From NCBI RefSeq assembly GCF_023498005.1, contig NZ_CP097289.1, forward strand, positions 6,820,001 to 6,884,000: 64,000 bases of DNA, read 5' to 3'. This document shows, in pieces, positions 24,806 to 33,590 of this stretch; the first letter of the stretch is position 1; each line of letters starts with the position of its first letter. A model generated the notes under the pieces. The model did not search any database. It was not told the origin of the DNA and saw only the letters and a list, made by a program, of their open reading frames with translations. This DNA is from Streptomyces durmitorensis. GTDB taxonomy: Bacteria; Actinomycetota; Actinomycetes; Streptomycetales; Streptomycetaceae. A program made the translations under genes and the position numbers.

Positions 24806-25735
24806 ATGAGCACGGTACTCAACGAACACGAGCGCGTGATCGAGGCTCCGGCTGGGGTGGTCGGCGCCCTGCTCGACCGGCTCTCCGCCGAGGAGGACCC
24901 GATCTTCCCGACGCCCGCCTGGGAGCCGATGATCTTCGACCGCCCGCTCGGCGTGGGCGCCACCGGCGGCCACGGCCCGGTTCGCTACAGCGTCACGGAG
25001 TACGAGCCGGGGCGCCGCGTGCGCTTCGCCTTCACCCCGCCGGACAACGGCTTCCACGAGTTGACCGTCGAGCCGATGGGGGAGGAGCGCTGCCGCGTCC
25101 GTCACGTCCTGGAGACCGAGCTGCGCGGCCGCGACCGCCTGCTGTGGCCCGCCGTCGTCCGGCCCCTGCACGACACGATCATCGAAGAGGTCTTCGACAA
25201 CATCGAGCGGGCGGCGACGGACGGCTGCGCCCGTCCCGTGCGGTGGTCGCCCAGGGTGCGGCTCTGCAACCGGCTCATGTGGAGCCGCCCGGAGACGGTC
25301 GGGACGCCGGAGTCCGCCCACCTCATCCGCACCGCCGTCGACCACCCCGGCTACGAGGACGCGTACCGCATGGAGCTGCTCCCCGGGCAGCCGCGCGACC
25401 CGGAGGCCTGGTCCGGCATCCTGCGCGACGCCTTCCCCGTCCTCGCCCGCGAGGGCGACGAGCTGCTCCTTGAGGTGGACACCGCGGGCCTGACGGCGCG
25501 CGCCTCGATCCTGGTCGACGGCCGGCACGTCACGCTGAGCACCGCCGCGCGGGCCGACACGCTGCGCGGCCGGGTCTACTGGGGCGTGGTCCGGCGCGTC
25601 CACCCCTTCATGGCCCGCACGATGCTGCGCCGCACGCACCGCAGGCTCGCCCTGGCGGCGCCGCACGCGGGCGAACGGGAGACCGGACGTCGGCGCTCCG
25701 CCGTGTCTGCTCCGTCTCACTTGGTGAGCGGGTGA
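24806..25735 (+). CDS. SRPBCC plus DUF2867-like protein
   Basis: 309 residues from ATG 24806 with GGAGGT 7 nt upstream. Residues about 1-150 have a START/SRPBCC pattern (ERVIEAPAGVVGALLDRLS, RPLGVGATGGHGPVRYSVTEYEPGRRVRF). The C-terminal 140 residues resemble DUF2867, ending VYWGVVRRVHPFMARTMLRR. The fusion suggests binding of a hydrophobic ligand. A divergent TetR regulator with a palindromic operator probably controls it in response to that ligand. Its stop lies in the promoter of the DAHP synthase gene, 35 bp before that start. No catalytic residues can be assigned. Confidence 0.85.
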   Translation: MSTVLNEHERVIEAPAGVVGALLDRLSAEEDPIFPTPAWEPMIFDRPLGVGATGGHGPVRYSVTEYEPGRRVRFAFTPPDNGFHELTVEPMGEERCRVRHVLETELRGRDRLLWPAVVRPLHDTIIEEVFDNIERAATDGCARPVRWSPRVRLCNRLMWSRPETVGTPESAHLIRTAVDHPGYEDAYRMELLPGQPRDPEAWSGILRDAFPVLAREGDELLLEVDTAGLTARASILVDGRHVTLSTAARADTLRGRVYWGVVRRVHPFMARTMLRRTHRRLALAAPHAGERETGRRRSAVSAPSHLVSG

Positions 25736-25770
25736 ATGGACGGCAGACATCACCCCGTAATGTTGTGGGG

Positions 25771-27123
25771 GTGACCGTGAACGCTAAGACCACCCCAACC
25801 GGTGGCAACACCTGGCGAGACCTTCCCGCGGCGCAGCAGCCTGAGTACCCCGATGCCGAGGCTCTGCGCGATGTGATCGCGGAGCTCGAGTCGTATCCGC
25901 CGCTCGTCTTCGCGGGCGAGTGCGACCAGCTGCGCGCCCGACTGGCCTCCGTCGCCAAGGGAGAGGCGTTCCTGCTTCAGGGCGGCGACTGCGCCGAGGC
26001 TTTCGACGCCGTGTCCGCCGACCAGATCCGCAACAAGCTGAAGACGCTGCTCCAGATGGGCGCTGTCCTCACGTACGCGGCCTCCGTGCCCGTCGTGAAG
26101 GTCGGCCGCATCGCGGGGCAGTACTCGAAGCCGCGCTCCAAGGGCACCGAGACCCGCGACGGCGTGACCCTGCCGACCTACCGCGGCGACTCGGTCAACG
26201 GCTTCGACTTCGACGAGAAGTCCCGCGTCCCGGACCCCGAGCGCCTGAAGCGGATGTACAACGCGTCCGCCTCGACGCTCAACCTGGTGCGCGCCTTCAC
26301 CACCGGCGGTTACGCCGACCTGCGCCAGGTGCACGCCTGGAACCAGGACTTCGTGAAGTCGTCCCCCTCGGGCCAGCGCTACGAACAGCTGGCGCGCGAG
26401 ATCGACAACGCGCTCAACTTCATGCGCGCCTGCGGGACGGACCCGGAGGAGTTCAAGACCGTCGAGTTCTACGCCTCGCACGAGGCGCTCCTCCTCGACT
26501 ACGAGTCGGCCCTCACCCGCGTGGACTCGCGCACCGGGCGGCTCTACGACACCTCGGGCCACATGGTCTGGATCGGTGAGCGCACCCGTCAACTGGACGG
26601 CGCGCACATCGAGTTCGCCTCCAAGGTGCGCAACCCGATCGGCATCAAGCTCGGCCCGACGACGACCACGGAGGAGGCGCTGCAGTACATCGAGCGCCTC
26701 GACCCGGACCGCGAGCCCGGCCGGCTGACCTTCATCGTCCGCATGGGCGCCGACAAGGTCCGCGACAAGCTCCCCGAGCTGGTCGAGAAGGTCACCGCGT
26801 CCGGCGCGACCGTCGCCTGGGTCACCGACCCGATGCACGGCAACACCTTCGAGGCGGCATCCGGTCACAAGACCCGCCGCTTCGACGACGTGCTCGACGA
26901 GGTCAAGGGCTTCTTCGAGGTCCACAAGGGCCTGGGCACGCACCCGGGCGGCATCCACGTCGAGCTCACCGGTGACGACGTCACCGAGTGCGTGGGCGGC
27001 GGCGACGAGATCTTCGTCGACGACCTGCACCAGCGCTACGAGACGGCCTGCGACCCGCGCCTGAACCGCAGCCAGTCCCTGGACCTGGCGTTCCTGGTGG
27101 CGGAGATGTACCGCGACCAGTAG
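25771..27123 (+). CDS. Class II 3-deoxy-D-arabino-heptulosonate 7-phosphate (DAHP) synthase
   Basis: 450 residues from GTG 25771. TAATGT (25758-25763) ends 7 nt before it, which supports a leaderless mRNA and excludes the longer frame from 25732. TWRDLPAAQQPEYPD at the N-terminus and LQGGDCAEAF (metal-binding Cys, about residue 73) are class II signatures, followed by KVGRIAGQYSKPRS and WVTDPMHGNT. It condenses PEP with erythrose 4-phosphate, the first shikimate step feeding chorismate to the nearby anthranilate synthase. Mycobacterial AroG (Rv2178c) lies in the matching region. A strong hairpin follows. Confidence 0.95.
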   Translation: MTVNAKTTPTGGNTWRDLPAAQQPEYPDAEALRDVIAELESYPPLVFAGECDQLRARLASVAKGEAFLLQGGDCAEAFDAVSADQIRNKLKTLLQMGAVLTYAASVPVVKVGRIAGQYSKPRSKGTETRDGVTLPTYRGDSVNGFDFDEKSRVPDPERLKRMYNASASTLNLVRAFTTGGYADLRQVHAWNQDFVKSSPSGQRYEQLAREIDNALNFMRACGTDPEEFKTVEFYASHEALLLDYESALTRVDSRTGRLYDTSGHMVWIGERTRQLDGAHIEFASKVRNPIGIKLGPTTTTEEALQYIERLDPDREPGRLTFIVRMGADKVRDKLPELVEKVTASGATVAWVTDPMHGNTFEAASGHKTRRFDDVLDEVKGFFEVHKGLGTHPGGIHVELTGDDVTECVGGGDEIFVDDLHQRYETACDPRLNRSQSLDLAFLVAEMYRDQ

Positions 27124-27157
27124 GCATTCCCGTCTGGGTATTCCCGCAAGACGCGAA

Positions 27158-27192
27158 GGTGGGGCACGGATCCATGTGATCCGTGCCCCACC
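27158..27192 (+). terminator. Terminator of the DAHP synthase gene
   Basis: Perfect 15-bp stem (27158-27172 with 27178-27192) around a 5-nt loop. Confidence 0.75.
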
Positions 27193-27234
27193 GGCGTATC
27201 GGGGGCTTTTGTGGACCCGGAGACGTGGGTAAGG

Positions 27235-27253
27235 TTAGGTTAGCCTCACCGAT
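27235..27253 (+). promoter_or_regulatory. Iron box (DmdR1/IdeR operator) upstream of bfd
   Basis: TTAGGTTAGCCTCACCGAT agrees at 16 of 19 positions with the Streptomyces iron box TTAGGTTAGGCTCACCTAA. It lies 48 bp before the bfd start, in promoter position. Repression by Fe-bound DmdR1 is inferred. Confidence 0.85.
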
Positions 27254-27300
27254 TAATCGGGACGGCGCCGCCGATGAATCCTGTCCGGGAGGTGAACCGC

Positions 27301-27525
27301 GTGTACGTCTGCAACTGCTTCGGGGTCACCGAGGCGCAGGTCAAGCAGCACGCGGCCGACGGCGCCTGCACACCCCGCCAGATAGCGTCCGCCAGCAAGG
27401 CGGGCACCGACTGCGGTTCGTGTGTACGGAGCATTCAGGCGCTCCTGGGCCGGGGCACGTGTCCCCGCAGGGAGCTCGCCGACCAGGGGCAGCCCGTCCT
27501 CACCGGCCTGGACGAGGCCGCCTAG
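27301..27525 (+). CDS. bfd: Bacterioferritin-associated [2Fe-2S] ferredoxin
   Basis: 74 residues from GTG 27301, chosen for GGGAGGTGA ending 5 nt upstream; an ATG at 27274 lacks a site. The four cluster cysteines are C4, C6, C38 and C41 (YVCNC and GTDCGSC), the Bfd pattern. Bfd reduces ferric iron in bacterioferritin and so releases iron during starvation; the iron box upstream fits induction when iron is low. It is convergent with bfr, 18 bp between the stops. Confidence 0.94.
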   Translation: MYVCNCFGVTEAQVKQHAADGACTPRQIASASKAGTDCGSCVRSIQALLGRGTCPRRELADQGQPVLTGLDEAA

Positions 27526-27543
27526 CAGCTCTCTCGGCCGGGG

Positions 27544-28023
27544 TCAGCTCTCCGGCTGCTCGATGAGCTGCGAGATGTAGAGCGGCTCGCCCAGCTTCTC
27601 GACCAGTTCGAGCTGGGTGTCGAGATAGTCGATGTGGTGCTCCTCGTCCTCGAGGATCGACTCGAAGATATTCGCGGAAGTGATGTCTCCCTTGCCGCGC
27701 ATCACCTCGATCCCGCGCTTGAGGCGGTCGATCGCCTCCGCCTCGATCTGCCGGTCGGCCTGGAACATCTCCGTGACGGTCTGACCCACGCGTACGTGGA
27801 AGAGCCGCTGATAATTGGGCAGGCCGTCGAGGAAGAGAATCCGGTCGGTCAGGATCTCCGCGTGCTTCATCTCGTCGATCGACTCGGACCGGGTGTACTT
27901 CGCGAGCTTGGGCCAGCCGAAGTTCTCCTGCATCTTGGCGTGGAGAAAGTACTGGTTGATCGCCGTGAGCTCGGCGGTCAGCTGCTCGTTGAGAAATTCG
28001 ATGACCTCGGGGTCGCCCTGCAT
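27544..28023 (-). CDS. bfr: Bacterioferritin
   Basis: 159 residues, ATG 28023 with AAGGAG 8 nt upstream. The diiron ferroxidase ligands are visible: E18 (LTAELTAINQYF), E51 and H54 (DEMKHAE), E94 in the third helix (RQIEAEAID), and E127/H130 (EDEEHHIDYL). M52 is the expected haem ligand. It forms a 24-mer that oxidises and stores iron. No iron box is seen before it, in contrast to bfd, which fits opposite control of storage and release. Confidence 0.96.
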   Translation of the reverse strand: MQGDPEVIEFLNEQLTAELTAINQYFLHAKMQENFGWPKLAKYTRSESIDEMKHAEILTDRILFLDGLPNYQRLFHVRVGQTVTEMFQADRQIEAEAIDRLKRGIEVMRGKGDITSANIFESILEDEEHHIDYLDTQLELVEKLGEPLYISQLIEQPES

Positions 28024-28197
28024 CGCAGAGGCTCCTTCCACGTGGTAACTGGGCAGGTTCCGCGCATCCTTGCACCGGCGTGAGTGACCGTCCAGTAAGT
28101 GCACGCTTAGTAGGAGTTGCCCCAATCAACGGCTGACCAGCCCCTGTCGGCGGCCTCCTGGTCACGTCCACCTACCCAGGTCTGTCAGGATGGACGC

Positions 28198-28830
28198 ATG
28201 GGTCAGTCGGCGGATCGCGCATCTCGGGAAGCAGTGGAGCCGGAGCTTCCACCGGGGCAGCGACTCCAGCGGGGCTGGCCGGTCACCCACTACGGCCCGG
28301 TGCCGAAGTTCCGCCCGGAGCGCTGGGAGTTCAGGGTCTTCGGGGCCACCGCCGACGGGGACAAGCACTGCTGGACGCACGAGGAGTTCTCGTCGCTTCC
28401 GTACGCCACCGTGGTCGGCGATCTGCACTGCGTCACGAAGTTCAGCATGCTCGGCGCCGAATGGGGCGGTGTGCCCGCGCGTGCGCTGCTCGAGATCGCG
28501 CCGCCCGCGCCCGACGCCACCCACGTGATGGTCTGGGCCGAGTACGGCTTCAGCTCGAATCTGCGGATGGCCGACTTCATGGACGAGCGAACGATTTTCG
28601 CCACCCACAAAGGGGGCGAGCTGCTGACCGCCGAGCACGGTTTCCCGCTGCGGCTCGTGGTGCCCCACCTCTACGCGTGGAAGGGCCCCAAGTGGGTCCG
28701 CGGCGTTGAGTACATGACCGCCGACCGCCGCGGCTTCTGGGAGGAGCGCGGCTATCACAACGTCGGCGACCCCTGGACCGAGCAGCGCTACTCGTACCAG
28801 GAAGAGCCCGGGGACGGCCCCGAGCTCTGA
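28198..28830 (+). CDS. Sulfite-oxidase-like molybdopterin-dependent oxidoreductase
   Basis: 210 residues from ATG 28198; CAGGAT ends 7 nt before it. The conserved Mo-ligating cysteine is C78 in VVGDLHCVTKFSMLG. The segments WPVTHYGPVPKF, EYGFSSNLR and HLYAWKGPKWVRGVEYM match the soluble SUOX-fold Mo-cofactor family. There is no Tat signal and no C-terminal dimerisation domain, so it is a short cytoplasmic form. No electron-transfer partner or cofactor gene is adjacent. The substrate is unknown; sulfite oxidation should not be assumed. Confidence 0.88.
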   Translation: MGQSADRASREAVEPELPPGQRLQRGWPVTHYGPVPKFRPERWEFRVFGATADGDKHCWTHEEFSSLPYATVVGDLHCVTKFSMLGAEWGGVPARALLEIAPPAPDATHVMVWAEYGFSSNLRMADFMDERTIFATHKGGELLTAEHGFPLRLVVPHLYAWKGPKWVRGVEYMTADRRGFWEERGYHNVGDPWTEQRYSYQEEPGDGPEL

Positions 28831-28847
28831 TCTCCTGGCGGCTTGGC

Positions 28848-29369
28848 TCAGTGGTGGTACTGATGCACCACCGCGTGGCCCTTGCCGCGGCCGATCATCC
28901 ACTTGTTCACCGGGACGGTGATCACGAAGGCGGCGGCCAAGGCGATGGCGAGGATCCACCAGAACATGGGGTCCGCCAGGTGGGCGTCCATCGCTCCCGG
29001 CCAGAACGCGATCACGCCGTTGTCGATCAGCTCCATGACCGCGATGGACAGGGTGTCCGCGGCGAGCGCGACCCGGAACGCCGTCCTGAAATCGACGCCC
29101 GCCTTGAGGATGCCGCGCAGGGTCAGGGCGTATCCGAAGAAGAAGGCCAGGGTGATCGCGAGGATCATCGTCTGTACGTTGCCCCAGCCGAGCGCGGTGC
29201 CGATGACCATGCCGAGGACCTCGCCGATGGCGCACCCGGTGAGGCAGTGCAGGGTCGCCTGGGCCGCCATCCGCCAGCTGACCTTGCCCTTGCCCATGCC
29301 CGTGCCGTGGTGCCCCTCGTGGGCGTGGTGCGTGTGCTCGGCATGAGTGTCGTGGTGGCCGTGCTGCAT
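28848..29369 (-). CDS. His-rich DUF4396 membrane protein
   Basis: 173 residues, ATG 29369 with GGGGGA upstream. The first 25 residues are His-rich (HGHHDTHAEHTHHAHEGHH), followed by four predicted transmembrane helices of the DUF4396 family and a C-terminal HAVVHQYHH. The histidines at both ends suggest binding of a transition metal. A 17-bp palindrome of CsoR type lies 51 bp upstream, so copper-responsive expression is a reasonable inference. The function of DUF4396 is not known to me; a metal transport or buffering role is a guess from these two features. Confidence 0.88.
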   Translation of the reverse strand: MQHGHHDTHAEHTHHAHEGHHGTGMGKGKVSWRMAAQATLHCLTGCAIGEVLGMVIGTALGWGNVQTMILAITLAFFFGYALTLRGILKAGVDFRTAFRVALAADTLSIAVMELIDNGVIAFWPGAMDAHLADPMFWWILAIALAAAFVITVPVNKWMIGRGKGHAVVHQYHH

Positions 29370-29419
29370 GAGAGTCCCCCAACGTCGGATATCGGTTCCT
29401 GCCGCCTGGCAAGAACCGT

Positions 29420-29436
29420 ATACCCCCAGGGGGTAT
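29420..29436 (-). promoter_or_regulatory. CsoR-like palindromic operator before the DUF4396 gene
   Basis: ATACCCCCAGGGGGTAT, perfect about its central base. CsoR-family copper sensors bind C/G-tract palindromes flanked by TA, of this kind. It lies between the stop side of nfo and the DUF4396 start, 51 bp upstream of the ATG. Confidence 0.7.
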
Positions 29437-29458
29437 TCCTCAAGAGTCTCCGGGGCCC

Positions 29459-30358
29459 CTAGACGCTCCTGAGCTCCTTCAGCCGCGCCACGTCCGCCGC
29501 GTGGCCTTCCTTGCCGCCGGGCGTCTCGATGATCAGCGGTACGTTCGCGGTCGCGGGGTGGAGCATGAGCTCGCGGAAGGGCTCCTCGCCGATGTGGCCG
29601 GTGCCGATGTTCTCGTGGCGGTCCTTGTGCGCGCCGACCACGTCCTTGGAGTCGTTGGCGTGCACCAGCTTCAGGCGGCCCTCGCCGACGGTGTCGACCA
29701 GGAGGTCCAGCGTCTGCTTCATGCCGCTCGGCCCGGTCAGGTCGTGGCCCGCCGCGAAGATGTGGCAGGTGTCCAGGCAGACGCCCAGCTTCGGGTGGGC
29801 GTCGAGGGCGTCGAAGTACGGGCCGAAGTCCCAGGTGCGTGAGCAGAGCGAGAACCCCTGGCCCGCGGTCGACTCCAGGAGGAGGTAGGGGTCGTCGTCG
29901 TGCGTCAGCTCGTCGAGCAGCGGCAGCATCCGGTCGCGCACCTGCTTCAGCGCGACGGCGCGGTCCCGGCCGCCGGTCGCCGAGCCGGTGTGCACGACCA
30001 CGCCGAGCGCGCCGATCTCGCGGGCCCGGCGCAGCGAGTGGCGCAGGGACTCCACGGACTTCTCCGCGGTCGCCTCGGTGTGCGAGCCGAAGTTGATGAG
30101 GTAGGGCGCGTGGACGTACGCCGGGATGTTCTCGGCGGCGCAGGCCGCGCGGAACTCCTCGTCCTGCTTCGGATTGCCGGGCGGGGTCGCCCAGCCGCGC
30201 GGGTTGGCCACGAAGACCTGGACGGCCTCGGCACCCAGCTCCCGGGCGTACGAAAGCCCTACGGATGCCAGGCCGCCGGCGACGGGGACGTGGCCGCCGA
30301 CGGGATTGCGGGACAAGGTGCCGCGGGACACGGTGCTGGGGGACTTGTTGCTGCTCAC
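29459..30358 (-). CDS. nfo: Deoxyribonuclease IV (AP endonuclease, Nfo family)
   Basis: 299 residues from GTG 30358 (weak SD; a later start cannot be excluded). The TIM-barrel zinc-enzyme signatures are present: GGHVPVAGGL, YVHAPYLINFGS, VVVHTGSATGG, LLLESTAGQG, GVCLDTCHIFAAGHD, LVHANDSKDVVGAHKDRHENIG and IIETPG, which carry the three-zinc ligands. It cleaves DNA 5' to abasic sites in base excision repair. Its start lies just upstream of an 8-bp tandem repeat that also covers the kinase stop, so the minisatellite occupies the region 5' of this gene. Confidence 0.94.
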   Translation of the reverse strand: MSSNKSPSTVSRGTLSRNPVGGHVPVAGGLASVGLSYARELGAEAVQVFVANPRGWATPPGNPKQDEEFRAACAAENIPAYVHAPYLINFGSHTEATAEKSVESLRHSLRRAREIGALGVVVHTGSATGGRDRAVALKQVRDRMLPLLDELTHDDDPYLLLESTAGQGFSLCSRTWDFGPYFDALDAHPKLGVCLDTCHIFAAGHDLTGPSGMKQTLDLLVDTVGEGRLKLVHANDSKDVVGAHKDRHENIGTGHIGEEPFRELMLHPATANVPLIIETPGGKEGHAADVARLKELRSV

Positions 30359-30402
30359 GCGCTCAAGGGTGGCATGGGCGCGTGAGCGTCCCGTCAGCGG
30401 AT

Positions 30403-30510
30403 CGAGGCGTCAAGGCGTCAGAGCCTCGACGCCTCGACGCCTCGACGCCTCGACGCCTCAACGCCTCAACGCCTCAACGCCTCAACGCCTCAACGGCTCG
30501 ACGGCTCAAC
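30403..30510. repeat. 8-bp tandem repeat (gcctcgac/gcctcaac) with inverted units
   Basis: Eleven units of 8 bp run from 30423 to 30510: four gcctcgac, five gcctcaac, then ggctcgac and ggctcaac. Two inverted units (gaggcgtc, aaggcgtc) precede them at 30403-30418, so the array can fold into a hairpin. The last unit contains the stop codon of the kinase gene. Confidence 0.92.
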
Positions 30511-32479
30511 GGATCTCGATGGTGATCGAGGACCCCTTGGGCGCCTCGTCGCCGCCCTCCACCGACTGGCCCTTGACCGTGTCCCCGAAGATGCCGAGCA
30601 GTCCGCGGTCCTCGTCGACCTCGAAGCCCGCGTCCTGAAGTTTCTGCGTGGCGTCGTCGACGCTCATGCCCTCGACGTCCGGGACCTCGATCATCTCGGG
30701 GCCCTTGGAGAGCGTCAGCGTGACCGTGTCACCCTCGGCGAGCCGCTTCTGGCCCTCCCTGGGGGACTGGTCGACGACCGTGCCCTTGTCCTCGTCGGAG
30801 TAGATCCGCTCCGTCTCGACCTTGACCTTCAGGCCCAGGTCCTCGAGCTCGGCGGTCGCGTCGGCCTGGGAGTCGCCCGTCACGTCGGGGACCTCGACCT
30901 CGGGGCCCTTGCTGACGACCACCGCGATGGCGGAGCCCGCCTTGCGCTTGGTGCCCGACTGCGGGTCCGTGCTGATCACGGAGCCCCTGCGCACCTCGTC
31001 GCTGAAGGCCTTGGTCGTCATCCCGGGAGCGAGCCCGACGTCCTTGAGCTTGTTCTTGGCCGCGGCCAGCGGGGTGCCCTTGAGGCTCGGGACCTTCACG
31101 ATCTCGGGGCCCATCGAGACGGTCAGCGTCACGCTTCCGTTGTCACGGATGCGCTCGCCCGCCCCGGGGTCGGTGGCCATGACCGTGCCGCGCTTGTCGG
31201 TGTCGCTGTAGGCGCGCTTGACGTCCTTCACGTCGAGTCCGGCTTCGCCGAGGCGCTTCTTGGCCGCCGCCTCGGTCTTCGCCAGGAGCGGCGGGACCTT
31301 CGTGAACTGGCCTGAGTTGATGTACCAGACGCCCGCGCCGAGCCCGAGGGCGAGCAGGACGGCGGCCACGACCACCATCACGCGGCGGCGCGGATCGGGG
31401 CCTCGCCTGCGGTCTGGGGCGGTCGGCGGCGCCGGCGGAGGCGTCTGAAGGATGCTCGTGCGGTTGAGCTGGTCCTGGCGGCTGTGCCGGTCCTGCTGGT
31501 TGTGGTCGCCGTCCGTGGGGAGCGGCAGCTGCACGGACCGCACCGCGCGCGGGATCACGCTCGTACGGTCGTCGGAGTTGTCGTGTCCGTGCTCCGTCGT
31601 GTGTGCCTGCGGCGGCACCGCGTCCAGCTGCTCCAGGGAGAGCGCGGCGCGCGCCTCCCTGGCCTGCCCGAGGAGCGCCACCGCGTCGTGCGGGCGGACG
31701 TCGGGGTTGCGGGCGGTGGCGGACGCGACCAGTTCGTCGAGCTCGACGGCGAGCCCCGGAACCACCGCCGACGGGGGCGGCACGTCCTCGTGGAGGTGTT
31801 GGTAGAGCACCTGGGCGGGCGACTCGCCGGAGTGCGGCTTGGCGCCGGTCAGCATTTCGTAGAGCACGACCCCGCACGCGTACACATCCACACGCGTGTC
31901 GGCCGTGCCGTGCTCTATCTGCTCGGGGGCGAGATAGGAGACCGTGCCCAGGACCGTGCCGGTCGTGTTCGTGACGGTGTCCACCGCGCGCACGAGCCCG
32001 AAGTCGGCGACCTTGACCCGGCCGTCATCCCCTATGAGGACGTTCTCCGGCTTCATGTCGCGGTGCACGAACCCGGCGCGGTGCGCGGCGCCGAGCGCGG
32101 CGAGGACCGGCTCCAGGATGTCGAGGGCCGCGCGCGGCTGCAGGGCGCCGCGCTCGTGGAGCACGTCACGCAGGGTGCAGCCGGCGATGTACTCCATCGC
32201 CAGATAGACGTACGCGCCGTCGGCGCCCTGGTCGTACACCCCCACCACGTTCGGGTGGGAGAGCCGGGCGATCGACTTCGCCTCGCGGATGAAGCGGTCG
32301 ACGAAGGAGACATCGGCGGCGAGCGTCGGGTGCATCACCTTGAGCGCGAGCACGCGGTCGAGGCGGGTGTCCACGGCCCGGTAGACCGTGGCCATCCCGC
32401 CGACCGCGATCCGCCCGTCCACGCGATAGCGGCCGTCGAGCACCTGCCCGACGAGCGGGTCCTGAAGGGTCGTGTCCAC
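30506..32479 (-). CDS. pknL: PASTA-domain Ser/Thr protein kinase (PknB/PknL type)
   Basis: 657 residues from GTG 32479; TAGACT ends 6 nt before it with no SD, so probably leaderless. The kinase domain is at residues 17-280, with K47, HRDMKPEN (D141), DFG 159-161 and APEQ. An Arg/Pro-rich juxtamembrane linker runs to 366, a single TM is at 367-387, and four PASTA repeats fill 392-657 outside the cell, where they bind muropeptides or lipid II. It corresponds to mycobacterial PknL by its neighbours (Rv2175c-like gene, class II DAHP synthase). The stop lies in the 8-bp tandem repeat. Confidence 0.94.
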   Translation of the reverse strand: MDTTLQDPLVGQVLDGRYRVDGRIAVGGMATVYRAVDTRLDRVLALKVMHPTLAADVSFVDRFIREAKSIARLSHPNVVGVYDQGADGAYVYLAMEYIAGCTLRDVLHERGALQPRAALDILEPVLAALGAAHRAGFVHRDMKPENVLIGDDGRVKVADFGLVRAVDTVTNTTGTVLGTVSYLAPEQIEHGTADTRVDVYACGVVLYEMLTGAKPHSGESPAQVLYQHLHEDVPPPSAVVPGLAVELDELVASATARNPDVRPHDAVALLGQAREARAALSLEQLDAVPPQAHTTEHGHDNSDDRTSVIPRAVRSVQLPLPTDGDHNQQDRHSRQDQLNRTSILQTPPPAPPTAPDRRRGPDPRRRVMVVVAAVLLALGLGAGVWYINSGQFTKVPPLLAKTEAAAKKRLGEAGLDVKDVKRAYSDTDKRGTVMATDPGAGERIRDNGSVTLTVSMGPEIVKVPSLKGTPLAAAKNKLKDVGLAPGMTTKAFSDEVRRGSVISTDPQSGTKRKAGSAIAVVVSKGPEVEVPDVTGDSQADATAELEDLGLKVKVETERIYSDEDKGTVVDQSPREGQKRLAEGDTVTLTLSKGPEMIEVPDVEGMSVDDATQKLQDAGFEVDEDRGLLGIFGDTVKGQSVEGGDEAPKGSSITIEIR

Positions 32480-32570
32480 GCAGGGAGTCTACGAGCCACC
32501 GCTGACACCGCTGCCCGCCCGGGCGGACTCGGGCCTCGACTGCAGCCGAGCTGTAACAGGCGCGGGACGC

Positions 32571-33371
<801 letters not shown>

Positions 33372-33590
33372 TCAGCCTCCTTGGACGGCGGTGAGGACCT
33401 CGACGCGGTCCCCTTCGGTGAGCGGGGTGGTGGACCACTGGGTGCGCGGTACGACGGTTTCGTTGAGCGCGGCGGCGACCCCGGAGGGGGCCGCGGTGAG
33501 GGTGGCGACGAGGGCTTCGAGGGTGGTGCCCGCGGCCACATCGCGTGCTTCTCCGTTGACGGACACGGCGGTAACGGCTGGGAGAGTCAT
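33372..33590 (-). CDS. thiS: Sulfur-carrier protein ThiS
   Basis: 72 residues with the ubiquitin-like fold pattern VSVNGEARDVAAGTTLEALV and a C-terminal Gly-Gly (TAVQGG), which is adenylated and thiocarboxylated to carry sulfur to ThiG. ATG 33590 overlaps the thiO stop by 4 nt, so translation is coupled. The adenylyltransferase ThiF is not in this window. Confidence 0.94.
   Translation of the reverse strand: MTLPAVTAVSVNGEARDVAAGTTLEALVATLTAAPSGVAAALNETVVPRTQWSTTPLTEGDRVEVLTAVQGG

Noticed and set aside
30423..30510. CRISPR-like repeated array
   Set aside because: The period is 8 bp with no unique spacers and no cas genes; it is a tandem minisatellite.
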